Below, one piece after another: positions 1 through 9,453 of a stretch of 44,292 bases of DNA (positions within the stretch are counted from its first letter, which is position 1; the number at the start of each line of letters is the position of its first letter). Made by a program: the position numbers and the translations under genes. Source of the stretch: Gammaproteobacteria bacterium (lineage in GTDB: Bacteria; Pseudomonadota; Gammaproteobacteria; Steroidobacterales; Woeseiaceae); assembly GCA_030429005.1 (NCBI GenBank), contig JAUIDP010000021.1, forward strand, positions 1 to 44,292, written 5' to 3'. Below the pieces are notes generated by a model. That model made no database searches. It was not told where the DNA came from and was given only the letters and a program-made list of their open reading frames with translations.

Positions 1-1
1 G

Positions 2-799
2 GATGTCTATCGACCTTCCCACGCCGACTACACCTACGACGCCAAATACGGCGCGAGGGCTTGGCGCGGAGGCGGGCGGTCTTCGGCTCGCGAGACGGCG
101 ATGCGGGTTGCGGCCGGGGCGATCGCACGCAAATACCTGCACGAGCAGCTGGGTGTCGAGATCCGCGGCTACCTCGCTCAACTGGGCACGATCGAGCTCG
201 ACGCGGTTGATCTCGATGCCGTGCGCGACAACCCGTTTTTCTGCGCGGACCCGTCCCGCATCCCGGAACTGGAAGAATTCATGGACGCGCTGCGCAGGGA
301 GGGCGATTCGATCGGTGCGAAGATCAGCATCTGTGCCAGCAATTTGCCGCCCGGCCTCGGTGAGCCGGTGTTTGACAAGCTCGAGGCGGCGCTCGCGCAC
401 GGACTGATGAGTATCAACGCGGTCAAGGGGGTCGAATTGGGCGCCGGCTTCCGTGCGGTGACGCAACGCGGCAGCGAGCATCGTGACGAAATTGATGCCT
501 CGGGCTTTAGCAAGAACGATGCGGGCGGCACGCTGGGCGGAATTTCGTCGGGCCAGGACCTGGTTGCGAGCATCGCCCTGAAGCCGACTTCCAGCATCTC
601 GGTTGCCGGCAGGACGATTGACAAGACCGGCGCGGAAACCGAGATTGTCACGAAAGGCCGTCACGACCCCTGCGTCGGCCTGCGCGCTACGCCGATCGCC
701 GAAGCCATGGTCGCGATTGTGCTGATGGATCATTACCTGCGCCACCGGGCGCAAAACGCCGACGTCCGGTCGGAAACCCCTGTTATAGGAAAACACTGA
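2..799 (+). CDS. aroC: Chorismate synthase, 3' part (5' end outside window)
   Basis: Chorismate synthase converts 5-enolpyruvylshikimate-3-phosphate to chorismate, the last common step of aromatic amino-acid synthesis, in the cytoplasm with reduced FMN. The frame is open from base 2, so the gene starts upstream; 265 residues are visible. Family signatures are plain: [11 protein letters not shown] followed by [19 protein letters not shown], then the C-terminal [11 protein letters not shown] segment that lies near the active site. The protein ends at a normal family C-terminus. The stop is 3 bases before asd. No sign of damage. Confidence 0.97.
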   Translation, partial: DVYRPSHADYTYDAKYGARAWRGGGRSSARETAMRVAAGAIARKYLHEQLGVEIRGYLAQLGTIELDAVDLDAVRDNPFFCADPSRIPELEEFMDALRREGDSIGAKISICASNLPPGLGEPVFDKLEAALAHGLMSINAVKGVELGAGFRAVTQRGSEHRDEIDASGFSKNDAGGTLGGISSGQDLVASIALKPTSSISVAGRTIDKTGAETEIVTKGRHDPCVGLRATPIAEAMVAIVLMDHYLRHRAQNADVRSETPVIGKH

Positions 800-802
800 A
801 CT

Positions 803-1825
803 ATGTCTGAGAAAATCGATGTCGCCGTTGTCGGGGCGACAGGAGTGGTTGGCGAAGCAATGCTGGCGATCCTGGCGGAGCGCAAGTTCCCGGTGGGCAA
901 AGTACATGCGCTGGCGAGCGAGCGGTCCGCCGGCAACAAAGTTGAATTCGGCAATCGTGAACTCACGGTGGAAGACCTGGCAACTTTCGATTTTTCGCAG
1001 GTCCGGATCGGCTTGTTCTCGGCCGGTGCGTCGGTTTCCGCTGAATACGCGCCACGGGCGGCAGCGGCCGGGTGCGTCGTGATCGACAATACGTCGCAGT
1101 ACCGGTATGACGAGGACATTCCACTGGTGGTGCCCGAGGTCAACCCGGATGCGATCGGGGATCACAAGAAGCGCGGAATTATCGCGAATCCGAATTGTTC
1201 GACGATTCAGCTGGTGGTTGCCCTGAAACCGCTGTACGACGCCGTCGGCATCGAACGCATCAACATTGCCACTTACCAGTCCGTTTCAGGAGCAGGCCGC
1301 AGCGCCGTGGAGGAACTGGTTCGCCAGACCTCGACACTGTTGAACGGCCGCCCGCTGGAAATCAAGGGTGAACAAAAACAGATTGCCTTCAATGCGTTGC
1401 CGCATATCGACGTGTTTCTCGACAATCGCTACACCAAGGAAGAGATGAAAATGGTCTGGGAGACCCGGAAAATTCTGGGCGACGACAGCATCCTGGTAAA
1501 TCCGACGGCGGTTCGAATCCCGGTTTTCTATGGTCATTCTGAGGCTGTGCATATCGAAACTCGCGACAAGCTGTCGGCCGAAAAAGCCTGCGAACTGCTG
1601 GCTGCGGCGCCCGGAATCACGTTACTCGACGGTGTCGAGACCGGCAAATACCCGACGGCTGTGACCGAAAGTTCCGGAAATGATGCTGTCTTCGTCGGCC
1701 GCGTGCGCGAAGACATATCGCACCCACGCGGCATAAACCTCTGGGTCGTGTCGGACAACATACGTAAGGGCGCGGCTCTAAATAGCGTCCAAATTGCTGA
1801 AATATTGGCGAAAAACTATTTATAA
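803..1825 (+). CDS. asd: Aspartate-semialdehyde dehydrogenase
   Basis: This enzyme reduces L-aspartyl-4-phosphate to aspartate semialdehyde with NADPH, feeding lysine, diaminopimelate, threonine and methionine synthesis. The 340-residue protein has the N-terminal nucleotide-binding loop VVGATGVVGEAM, the catalytic cysteine in NPNCSTIQLV (about residue 132) and the later histidine region GHSEAVHIE. Length and motifs fit the short form of the family found in Pseudomonas and Gram-positives. It begins 3 bases after aroC with ATG and is followed by fimV, the order also known in Pseudomonas. Confidence 0.97.
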   Translation: MSEKIDVAVVGATGVVGEAMLAILAERKFPVGKVHALASERSAGNKVEFGNRELTVEDLATFDFSQVRIGLFSAGASVSAEYAPRAAAAGCVVIDNTSQYRYDEDIPLVVPEVNPDAIGDHKKRGIIANPNCSTIQLVVALKPLYDAVGIERINIATYQSVSGAGRSAVEELVRQTSTLLNGRPLEIKGEQKQIAFNALPHIDVFLDNRYTKEEMKMVWETRKILGDDSILVNPTAVRIPVFYGHSEAVHIETRDKLSAEKACELLAAAPGITLLDGVETGKYPTAVTESSGNDAVFVGRVREDISHPRGINLWVVSDNIRKGAALNSVQIAEILAKNYL

Positions 1826-1833
1826 GATATAGT
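1805..1833 (+). promoter_or_regulatory. Putative sigma70 promoter for fimV
   Basis: TTGGCG (1805-1810), 17 bases, then TATAGT (1828-1833). The -35 lies in the last codons of asd and the -10 just after its stop. Predicted transcription would start near 1840, about 85 bases before the fimV ATG. Inferred from sequence match only. Confidence 0.4.
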
Positions 1834-1924
1834 TCCCGACTATATGTTAAACGGATCTGCTGGCCATCTTCGGGCCGCGCTACGGCGCCACAACGGGCTC
1901 TTGGGGAGCTGGAGAATAAACACT

Positions 1925-4900
1925 ATGTCGCGACGACTTTCTCGGATCTCGCTGGCGCTCATCATGTTGCTGGCGGGCGAGGCGTGGGCCCTCGGGTTGG
2001 GCGAAATCAAGTTGCAATCGGCACTTAATGAGCCATTGCGGGCCGAAATCGTACTGCTGTCGGCGACGCCCGAAGAGCTGTCAAACCTGACGATCAGCAT
2101 GGCCTCCGCCGAGACGTTCCAGCGTTATGGCCTCGACCGGCCGGTATACCTGCAGAGTATTGCATTCCAGGTGCGCGAAAGCGGCCGCAGTGACGGCAAT
2201 GTCATCGAAGTGCGTTCCGCGACACCGATCACCGAGCCGTTCGTTACGTTCCTCGTAGAAGCGAGCTGGGCGCGCGGCCGACTGCTGCGTGAATACACCC
2301 TGTTGCTGGATCCACCGACATTTACACCGCCGGCTGCAGCCCAGCCGACGCCGGCAGTGACAGCGCCGACCCGCAGCCAGCCGGCCGACAGCGGCCGTAT
2401 CGAGCGCCCGGCGCCGGTAGCGCCCGCTCCAGAGCAGAAGGCGCCGGTACGCACGAGCCCGCCACGTGTGTCGTCGCCGCCACCACGGCCGTCGACCGAT
2501 CCGGACCGCCCCTACGACTCGTCGCCCGGCGGCGAAATTGTCGTGCAGCCCAACGAAACGCTCTGGGGAATCACCAGTAGGGTGCGTGACGACGGCCGCC
2601 TGACGATGAACCAGACGATGCTGGCGATTTTCGAGGCTAATCCGGAAGCGTTTGCCGGCAATATCAACGTTTTGAAAGCGGGTGCAACCCTGCGCATCCC
2701 GAGCGCTGACGATGTTTTCCGCATCAATCGGCAGGATGCACTGGACGAGGTACAACGACAGCACGCCGCGTGGCAGCCCGGTTACGAGTACGTCGAAGAC
2801 ACCAGGGGCGAGCCGGAAACGGTAGCCGATACTGCCGATGATTATTCCTACGAGGAGCCAGTCGAAGAACCAGCCCAGGACCCGGTCGAGGATTACGCGG
2901 CTGATAGCGTCGTCGATGAGCCTGTCGTTGACGATGCTGAAACGCAGAACGACCTGACGCTGGTACCGCCGGATGATGAGTACCTCGATGACACCGGTAC
3001 CGGTTATGACGACATTATCGCCGATGATACAAGCGCGCGCGAAGTCGAGATCGAGCAACGCATTGCGGAGCTGGAAGCGGCTGATGTGCCGGTGCAGCAG
3101 TCGCTGATCGAGATTCGCGACAACGAATTGGCAGCCTTGCGCGAAGAACTGGCGCAGATACGCGGCGAAACCTACGAGCCCGGTCTCGAGGAAGCTGCGG
3201 GTGACGATGCGATCGATGACGACGCGGTAGCCGAAGACCAAGCCGAGGAAGTAACGGCCGAACCGGAGCCGGCAGCACGTCCGACGCGCCGTGCAGAACC
3301 CACACTCACCGAGAAAATCCTCGGCTTCCTCGGCAACCTCTGGGTCTGGGTCATTGTCGGTGCGCTTGTCATTGTCGGTGGTCTGCTGTTCTGGTTTATG
3401 CGCCGTGGTGACGATGATGATGATGCGGAGGGCTGGCGTTCCTACGAGTCCGACGATGCCGTCGCTGGTGACCTGTCGGCGACGGAGAGCATGCAGGCAC
3501 CGACCCGGGATGACTCCATCATGGTGGTTGAGCAGGGGGCTGTCGGGCAGGACCTTGAAGAGACCGTCGAGGCAGAGAGCCCCGGTTTCACGCCCGATTT
3601 TTCCGACGACGCTCCGGCCGCGGAGCTGTCAGACACCGCCGAGACCGGTCGATTCGACTCGCTGGAGGACACTTTCAGCAGCGAAACAGCGATCAACCTC
3701 GACCAGTCGGACCCGATAGCCGAAGCCGATTTCCACATGGCGTACGGCCTGTACGACCAGGCTGCCGATCTCGTCAATGCAGCACTGACCAACGAGCCTG
3801 ACCGCCAGGACCTGTTGTCAAAGTTGTGCGAAATCTACTTTGTCTGGGGCAATCGCGACGCATTCGTCGATGCAGCCGGCCGGCTCAAAGCAGCGGTAGG
3901 CGATGCAGAAGAGGCCGAGTGGGACAAGATCGTGATCATGGGGCAGCAGATTGCCGGCGACCACGAGATGTTTGCCGGCGCTGGCGTTACCGCCGCGACC
4001 CGGGCTGTGGATATGTCGCTCGACTCGGATGCCGACAGCACCGGTACCGGCGCGCTCGATATGGAGTTCGGCGACGATGACGGCGATGCCAGTGATGTGT
4101 TCGACCTGGGTGATGCTGAGCAAGCCAGCGAGGACTCCGGCGATGACCTGGATTTTGCTTTCGGCGACGACGACGGCGATGCGGCGACGGAGCTCAGCGA
4201 CGACTTCCTGCAGGAAGAGGAACCCGAGCCGGAGCCCGAGCCGCCGGCACCCGAACCCGAACCCGAAGATGATATGGCGCCGACGCGCGAAATGCCGACG
4301 ATGGAGTCCACCGTCGAGACACCAACGATCGAACAACAATTCGACGTTCTGTCAGGTACGTCGGATCTGCCGTCATTGGACGAGACGGCGGAGCTGGGTG
4401 CAGCTGGCGGCAGCGAACAGACCAGCGAAGCAACCGCCGAAATCAACCTGGACGACCTGGACCTCGACCTCGACGGGCTGGCGGAAACGGAAGTGGCGTC
4501 GCTGGACGATATCGATGCCACCGGCGAGCTGCCGGCCATGGATGACCTCGGCGACAAGACCGGTCGGAACCCCGTGCTCGACCCCGACCCGACAGGCCAG
4601 CAACAGGCGTTGAGTGCGGATGAGACCGGCGTCAATGAAGAGGTTGCAGATGCGTCGTTGCTGGACGCGACTGGTGTCACGCAGGTTCTGCCCGATGACT
4701 TTGCGGTGGATACCGGTGTTTCCGGCGATGCGCCGATTGGCGACAGCGATGCGACAATGCTTGCGCCCGGGCTCGGAGACCTGGAGAGCGAGCTCGGCGA
4801 TGACCAGGAAACCATGCTGGCCAGCCTGGACGATGACGATTCCGATTTCGATTACGCCAAGACCGAAGCCCTGCCGACCGAAGCATATACCGGGAACAGC

Positions 4901-5290
4901 AGCCTGGACGAAACCGGCGAACTGCCGGCGGTTGCATCGACCGACGTAGACCTTGACCTGGACGACCTGACCGCGGCACTGCAGGTCAGCGAAATGGGCG
5001 ACACCATCGAGCAGTTGCGTGACGATGCCACCGTTGAGCAGCCACGCCCGCTGTTGTCCGACGAGGACGAAGATTCGCCGACGATGGCACTCGAACCCGG
5101 CGAGCTCAGCGACGACCTCCACGACGCACGGACGATGACAGAGGTCGGCACCAAGCTGGACCTCGCGCGTGCCTATGTCGACATGGGCGATCCGGCCGGC
5201 GCCAGGTCGATTCTCGATGAAGTGCTCGAGGAGGGCGACGAGGCGCAACGGCAACAAGCCCAGCAACTGCTCGATTCGCTGCCGTCCTGA
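1925..5290 (+). CDS. fimV: FimV-family polar peptidoglycan-binding protein
   Basis: FimV is an inner-membrane polar hub with a periplasmic LysM domain, involved in type IV pilus assembly, twitching and polar localisation. The ATG at 1925 is chosen because a GGAG motif precedes it and a clean signal peptide follows; an in-frame ATG at 1844 would bury that signal peptide. From 1925 the protein has 1121 residues. In order: signal peptide (about 1-26), FimV N-terminal domain starting LGLGEIKLQSALNEPLRAEI, a Pro-rich linker, a LysM-like segment (about 202-255), one membrane helix (about 472-492), a very long Asp/Glu-rich cytoplasmic region with repeated GDDDGDA and TGELPA blocks, and the conserved FimV C-terminal motif (TKLDLARAYVDMGD, about 1072 onward). 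The asd-fimV-truA order supports the call. No pilus genes lie nearby. Confidence 0.93.
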   Translation: MSRRLSRISLALIMLLAGEAWALGLGEIKLQSALNEPLRAEIVLLSATPEELSNLTISMASAETFQRYGLDRPVYLQSIAFQVRESGRSDGNVIEVRSATPITEPFVTFLVEASWARGRLLREYTLLLDPPTFTPPAAAQPTPAVTAPTRSQPADSGRIERPAPVAPAPEQKAPVRTSPPRVSSPPPRPSTDPDRPYDSSPGGEIVVQPNETLWGITSRVRDDGRLTMNQTMLAIFEANPEAFAGNINVLKAGATLRIPSADDVFRINRQDALDEVQRQHAAWQPGYEYVEDTRGEPETVADTADDYSYEEPVEEPAQDPVEDYAADSVVDEPVVDDAETQNDLTLVPPDDEYLDDTGTGYDDIIADDTSAREVEIEQRIAELEAADVPVQQSLIEIRDNELAALREELAQIRGETYEPGLEEAAGDDAIDDDAVAEDQAEEVTAEPEPAARPTRRAEPTLTEKILGFLGNLWVWVIVGALVIVGGLLFWFMRRGDDDDDAEGWRSYESDDAVAGDLSATESMQAPTRDDSIMVVEQGAVGQDLEETVEAESPGFTPDFSDDAPAAELSDTAETGRFDSLEDTFSSETAINLDQSDPIAEADFHMAYGLYDQAADLVNAALTNEPDRQDLLSKLCEIYFVWGNRDAFVDAAGRLKAAVGDAEEAEWDKIVIMGQQIAGDHEMFAGAGVTAATRAVDMSLDSDADSTGTGALDMEFGDDDGDASDVFDLGDAEQASEDSGDDLDFAFGDDDGDAATELSDDFLQEEEPEPEPEPPAPEPEPEDDMAPTREMPTMESTVETPTIEQQFDVLSGTSDLPSLDETAELGAAGGSEQTSEATAEINLDDLDLDLDGLAETEVASLDDIDATGELPAMDDLGDKTGRNPVLDPDPTGQQQALSADETGVNEEVADASLLDATGVTQVLPDDFAVDTGVSGDAPIGDSDATMLAPGLGDLESELGDDQETMLASLDDDDSDFDYAKTEALPTEAYTGNSSLDETGELPAVASTDVDLDLDDLTAALQVSEMGDTIEQLRDDATVEQPRPLLSDEDEDSPTMALEPGELSDDLHDARTMTEVGTKLDLARAYVDMGDPAGARSILDEVLEEGDEAQRQQAQQLLDSLPS

Positions 5291-5319
5291 TCCGCATTCG
5301 GCTGGCAACAGCGTTCTGA

Positions 5320-6093
5320 TTGCGCACAGCTCTCGGCATTGAGTACGACGGCACAGCCTACAACGGCTGGCAGCGCCAGCGGGTTGGCAACGGCGTACAG
5401 GAGCAGCTGGAAAAGGCACTGAGCCTCGTGGCCGACGAGCCTGTGGACGTCGTCTGTGCCGGCCGCACGGATACCGGCGTGCATGCTTCCGGCCAGGTCG
5501 TGCATTTCGATGCCGGGAGCGAGCGTACTGACCGGGGTTGGCTGCTGGGGGCCAATTCGAACATGCCCGACGACATTGCCGTCACCTGGGCACGACCGGT
5601 GGACGAATCCTTCCACGCCCGTTTTTCCGCGCTGTCGCGCAGCTATCGATACATTATCCTCAATAGCCTCGTGCGTTCGGCGCTGAACCGGCACCGGGCA
5701 TGGTGGGTCTATCCGCCACTGGATGCCGAGCGCATGCACACCGCAGCGCAGGCGGTCGTGGGCAAGCACGATTTCTCGGCATTCCGCGCAGCAGGCTGCC
5801 AGGCTTCCACGGCGACCCGGGAAATTCTCTCGATCAGCGTCGTTCGCGAGGGTGACCGGATCTACCTCGACGTCACGGCCAACGCGTTCTTGCAGCACAT
5901 GGTACGCAACCTCACCGGCACGCTGGTGGCGATCGGCACCGGCGAGTTACCGGTCGATGCGATGGCGAGCATCCTCGCGAGCCGGGATCGGAAGCAGGGC
6001 GGGGTCGCCGCACCACCGCATGGACTGACGCTGGTCAGCGTCGCCTATCCCGATGAGTTCCAACTGCCGAAAAAGGTTAATATGCCGGTATGA
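5320..6093 (+). CDS. truA: tRNA pseudouridine(38-40) synthase TruA
   Basis: TruA makes pseudouridine at positions 38-40 of the anticodon stem-loop. The 257-residue product starts [19 protein letters not shown] and contains the catalytic aspartate in [18 protein letters not shown] (about residues 46-63), followed by the family motifs [10 protein letters not shown] and [13 protein letters not shown]. The start is TTG at 5320: an in-frame TGA directly precedes it (5317-5319), so no earlier start is possible, and the first family residues begin at once. The stop overlaps the accD start as ATGA. In Pseudomonas trpF lies between truA and accD; it is absent here. Confidence 0.96.
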   Translation: MRTALGIEYDGTAYNGWQRQRVGNGVQEQLEKALSLVADEPVDVVCAGRTDTGVHASGQVVHFDAGSERTDRGWLLGANSNMPDDIAVTWARPVDESFHARFSALSRSYRYIILNSLVRSALNRHRAWWVYPPLDAERMHTAAQAVVGKHDFSAFRAAGCQASTATREILSISVVREGDRIYLDVTANAFLQHMVRNLTGTLVAIGTGELPVDAMASILASRDRKQGGVAAPPHGLTLVSVAYPDEFQLPKKVNMPV

Positions 6094-6956
6094 GCTGGTT
6101 TGAGAAATTAATGCCATCGCGCATCAGCACCGAGAAACGGACCCGGTCTGTCCCGGAAGGCGTCTGGATCAAGTGCCCGAAATGCGATGCGCAATTGTAT
6201 CGCAACGAACTGGAGCGCAATTTGCGGGTTTGCCCGAAGTGCGATCACCATATGCGTATCGGCGCGCGTCAGCGGCTGACTTTTTTCCTGGACCCCGAGT
6301 CCATGGAGGAAATGGCAGCCGGCATGGAGCCGGAAGATCCACTCAAATTTCGTGACAGCAAGCGATATCGGGACCGTATCAATGCGGCCCAGAAAGCGAC
6401 CGGCGAAAAGGACGCATTGCTGTCGGCCAAAGGTACCTTGTTCGGACGGCCCGTCGTGGTTTGCGCATTCGAGTTTTCGTTCATGGGTGGCTCGATGGGC
6501 TCGGTGGTCGGTGAGAAGTTTTCGCGGGCGGCAATCTATGCTGCGGACAACGATATTCCGCTGGTCTCGTTCTCGGCCAGTGGCGGTGCACGCATGCAGG
6601 AAGCCCTGTTTTCGCTGCTGCAGATGGCCAAGACTTCGGCGGCGCTGGCGCGTATGGGCGAGAAAAAGGTGCCATTCGTCTCGGTGCTCACAGACCCGAC
6701 GACAGGCGGTGTCTCGGCGAGTCTCGCCATGCTCGGCGACGTGAACGTAGCAGAACCGAAAGCGCTGATCGGCTTTGCCGGACCGCGGGTCATCGAACAG
6801 ACTGTCGGCCAGAAACTACCGGAAGGGTTTCAACGTAGCGAGTTCCTGCTGGACCACGGCGCCATCGACATGATCGTCGACCGCCGGGAGATGCGCGAAC
6901 AGATAGCCGATTTGCTGGCCAAGTTCGACAACCTGCCGAACCCGATTCCAGAATAG
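6090..6956 (+). CDS. accD: Acetyl-CoA carboxylase carboxyltransferase subunit beta
   Basis: AccD, together with AccA, transfers the carboxyl group from biotin to acetyl-CoA to make malonyl-CoA for fatty-acid synthesis. The 288-residue protein has the N-terminal four-cysteine zinc ribbon ([12 protein letters not shown] and [13 protein letters not shown]) and the carboxyltransferase core with [25 protein letters not shown] and the oxyanion-hole region [17 protein letters not shown]. The ATG overlaps the truA stop, implying translational coupling. folC follows after 3 bases. Confidence 0.97.
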   Translation: MSWFEKLMPSRISTEKRTRSVPEGVWIKCPKCDAQLYRNELERNLRVCPKCDHHMRIGARQRLTFFLDPESMEEMAAGMEPEDPLKFRDSKRYRDRINAAQKATGEKDALLSAKGTLFGRPVVVCAFEFSFMGGSMGSVVGEKFSRAAIYAADNDIPLVSFSASGGARMQEALFSLLQMAKTSAALARMGEKKVPFVSVLTDPTTGGVSASLAMLGDVNVAEPKALIGFAGPRVIEQTVGQKLPEGFQRSEFLLDHGAIDMIVDRREMREQIADLLAKFDNLPNPIPE

Positions 6957-6959
6957 CCA

Positions 6960-8237
6960 ATGCCGGACAGCGGTCTGCAGCTGAACGAGTGGCTGGCGCG
7001 GCTCGAGTCTTTTTCCCCGCACGAAATCGATCTCGGCCTCGATCGCGTGCACAGCATGCTGCAGCGCCTCGCATTGCGGATGCCAGAGACGATCATTTCG
7101 GTTGCCGGCACCAACGGCAAAGGTTCCAGCGTCGCGATGCTCGAGTCCCTGTTGCGCAGCACGGGCCGGCGCATCGGCTGCTATACATCACCGCATCTGC
7201 AACGTTACAACGAACGGGTCCGGGTCGACGGCGCGGACGCCTCTGATGCGGAAATCGTCGCAGCATTTGAAGCAGTCGAAGCCCGGCGCGATGGCCTGCC
7301 GCTGACCTATTTCGAGTTTGGTACGCTGGCCACGCTGGTGATCTTTGCGCGGCAGTCGGTCGAGATCGCGATTCTCGAGATTGGCCTGGGCGGCAGGCTG
7401 GATGCCGTCAACGCGGTGGAGCCTGCTGCCGGCCTGATTACCAGTATCGCGCTCGATCATTGTGACTGGCTCGGCGACACGGTCGAGGCCATTGCCGCGG
7501 AAAAAGCCGGCATCATGCGGCCGGGCAAGCCGGTCGTCTTTGCAGCACCGGACATGCCGCAGGCGATTGTCGACACGGCAAATGCTGTCGACGCCCGTTT
7601 GCTCGCAGCGACCCGGGACTACCAATGGACTGTTCAGGATGACTACTGGTCCTGGCAGTACGGTGAGCAGTCACTGGCGAGGCTGGAGCGGCCCGCGCTG
7701 CAAGGCAGCATCCAGGTGCAGAACGCTGCTGGCGTCTTGACCTTGCTGGCAGCGATGGGCTACTCCGAGTTGCTGGACGAAGCGACTGTCAATGCTGCAT
7801 TCGGGCGGCTGCAGGTCGCGGGCCGGGCACAACAACTGGCCGGACGCTACCTGCTGGACGTTGCGCACAATCCAGCGGCTGCGAAAGCCCTTGCAACGAC
7901 CATAGCAGCAGGCAGAACCGGCCGGAGTGCGGTCACGATACTGGGCATGCTGAACGACAAGGACGTAGCAGGGGTGGTTGCGGAGCTCGACCCGTTGACG
8001 GACCACTGGATAACCGTCACCGCGGATAGCCCGCGGGCGCTGCCGGCATCAGAACTCGGGCGCCAGGTTGCAAACGCGACAGACCGGCCGGTCTGGGTGG
8101 CCGATTCTATGGAGGCTGCGATCGATCGCGCGACAGAGATCAGCGCGGCGCCCGCGCAAATCCTGGTCACGGGATCCTTTTATACTGTTGGCATGGCTTT
8201 GGTTATACTCGCCGCGGCGGGCAATGAACATGGATAG
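6960..8237 (+). CDS. folC: Bifunctional dihydrofolate/folylpolyglutamate synthase
   Basis: FolC joins glutamate to dihydropteroate and extends the polyglutamate tail of folates. The 425-residue product carries the Mur-ligase-type P-loop VAGTNGKGSSVAML (about residues 47-60), the TSPHLQRYNERVRVDG motif, ITSIALDHCDWLGDT, the lysine motif AAEKAGIMRPG, and LLDVAHNPAAAKAL in the C-terminal domain. Length fits the family. It starts with ATG 3 bases after accD, and its last bases overlap the start of the SPOR-domain gene, as in the accD-folC-dedD order of other gammaproteobacteria. Confidence 0.96.
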   Translation: MPDSGLQLNEWLARLESFSPHEIDLGLDRVHSMLQRLALRMPETIISVAGTNGKGSSVAMLESLLRSTGRRIGCYTSPHLQRYNERVRVDGADASDAEIVAAFEAVEARRDGLPLTYFEFGTLATLVIFARQSVEIAILEIGLGGRLDAVNAVEPAAGLITSIALDHCDWLGDTVEAIAAEKAGIMRPGKPVVFAAPDMPQAIVDTANAVDARLLAATRDYQWTVQDDYWSWQYGEQSLARLERPALQGSIQVQNAAGVLTLLAAMGYSELLDEATVNAAFGRLQVAGRAQQLAGRYLLDVAHNPAAAKALATTIAAGRTGRSAVTILGMLNDKDVAGVVAELDPLTDHWITVTADSPRALPASELGRQVANATDRPVWVADSMEAAIDRATEISAAPAQILVTGSFYTVGMALVILAAAGNEHG

Positions 8238-8877
8238 AGCGTTGAAAGAACGAATCATCGGGGCGACCATTCTGGTCCTGTTTGTCGTGCTGGTGGTGCC
8301 GGTATTTCTCGACGGGCCGGACAACGACAGTGAAGTCATTTCGCAAAACGTGCCGCTGCCCGGCCAGTCCGGCGCTGAAACCCAGACGATCGTTTTGCAT
8401 CGCGACCGGGAACTCCCTGTCCCTGCGGCAAATGCCCCCAAGGTAGCTGTCGCCGAGCAGGCTGAAGTTGCCGCCCCGACGCCAGCAGAGAAAAAGTCGG
8501 TAGCGGCAGCAGCTGAGCAGCCGGTACCACCGCAGGACCAATCGAAGCCTGAGCAGAAGGACCCCGCGCCGCAAACGGTTGCAGAGCCAGTGGTCGAGAC
8601 GGCCCAGGCGGCTGAGAAACCTGCCGAGGCGGTCGCTTCGTCCACCGGAATGTGGGCCGTCCAGCTGGGCAGTTTCGGTAACCAGGAAAATGCCGACAAG
8701 CTGGCGGCCGATCTCAGGAAGCAGAACTTCACGGCATTTCTGAGCAAGCTGTCGACAGGCAATGGCGAGCTGCATCGCGTGCGCATCGGGCCCCAGAAAG
8801 ACCGGGCGAGTGCGGAGAAAGTTGCCGAGCAGCTGGCCCAGGCCGGTCACAAGGGACAAGTGGTTCCGCATCCCTGA
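8224..8877 (+). CDS. dedD: SPOR-domain membrane protein, DedD-like
   Basis: DedD-type proteins are bitopic inner-membrane proteins whose periplasmic SPOR domain binds denuded septal peptidoglycan during division. The ATG at 8224 (with another ATG two codons later) gives 217 residues: a short cytoplasmic start MNMDRALKERIIGA, one membrane helix (about residues 12-28, TILVLFVVLVVPVFL), an Ala/Pro/Glu-rich linker and a C-terminal SPOR domain beginning GMWAVQLGSFGNQENADKLA and containing HRVRIGPQKDRASAE. The open frame extends upstream into folC, but that extension is Arg-rich and unlike the family. It overlaps folC by 14 bases. Confidence 0.9.
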   Translation: MNMDRALKERIIGATILVLFVVLVVPVFLDGPDNDSEVISQNVPLPGQSGAETQTIVLHRDRELPVPAANAPKVAVAEQAEVAAPTPAEKKSVAAAAEQPVPPQDQSKPEQKDPAPQTVAEPVVETAQAAEKPAEAVASSTGMWAVQLGSFGNQENADKLAADLRKQNFTAFLSKLSTGNGELHRVRIGPQKDRASAEKVAEQLAQAGHKGQVVPHP

Positions 8878-8931
8878 TCTGTTAGAATCTGCACCCATTC
8901 AACCCCGGCCGCCGACCCACCGACATCGCTG

Positions 8932-9453
8932 ATGCCGATTATTGACATCCTCATAGCCGTCGTGCTGATTTTCTCAGTGATCGTGGGCATCTTGCGCGGC
9001 TTTGTGAAAGAAGCAATTTCGATCACCGCGCTGTTGTTTGCGATCTGGGCAGCCCTGACCTTCGGCCCGAGCGCCGGCGAAATGTCCGAAAGCTGGCTGG
9101 CATCAAAAGAATTGCAGACCTGGTTCGGACGAATACTGATATTCGTCCTGATACTGGCTGTTGGCGGCCTGGTGGGCTGGGGGCTGTCCAAGCTGGTGCG
9201 CCTTTCCGTGCTGAGCGGCATCGACCGCCTGGTTGGTGGCCTGTTTGGCGCTGCACGCGGCGTTTTGTTCGTCGCGTTGTTCATCCTGGCCGGCGAATTC
9301 GCCGGGTTCTCGAATGACGGCTGGTGGAAGAAGTCCCGTTTTATCCCTTATTTCGAAGTCGTGGCCGAGTGGATCATGGTGATGGCACCGCAAGGCTACG
9401 ACATGTTGGTGCCGGACAGTCCGGCCAAATCACTACCAATAGAGCTCGATTAG
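8932..9453 (+). CDS. cvpA: CvpA family membrane protein
   Basis: CvpA is a small inner-membrane protein first named for colicin V production; it is widespread and linked to envelope and bile-stress tolerance. The 173-residue product has four predicted membrane helices: near the N-terminus (IIDILIAVVLIFSVIVGILR), ISITALLFAIWAALTF, ILIFVLILAVGGLVGWGL and AARGVLFVALFILAG, with the family motif GIDRLVGGLFGAARG. It lies directly before purF with no spacer, the usual cvpA-purF pair. A TAGAAT at 8883-8888 resembles a -10, but no good -35 is visible. Confidence 0.93.
   Translation: MPIIDILIAVVLIFSVIVGILRGFVKEAISITALLFAIWAALTFGPSAGEMSESWLASKELQTWFGRILIFVLILAVGGLVGWGLSKLVRLSVLSGIDRLVGGLFGAARGVLFVALFILAGEFAGFSNDGWWKKSRFIPYFEVVAEWIMVMAPQGYDMLVPDSPAKSLPIELD

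Noticed and set aside
2081..3241. Long minus-strand open frame inside fimV (386 codons), and others at 3835-4815 and 4373-5419
   Set aside because: Antisense shadows of a GC-rich repetitive gene; no family motifs, no ribosome sites.
8932..9453. Bacteriocin system suggested by the cvpA name
   Set aside because: CvpA is a widespread core protein next to purF; no bacteriocin or immunity genes are present.
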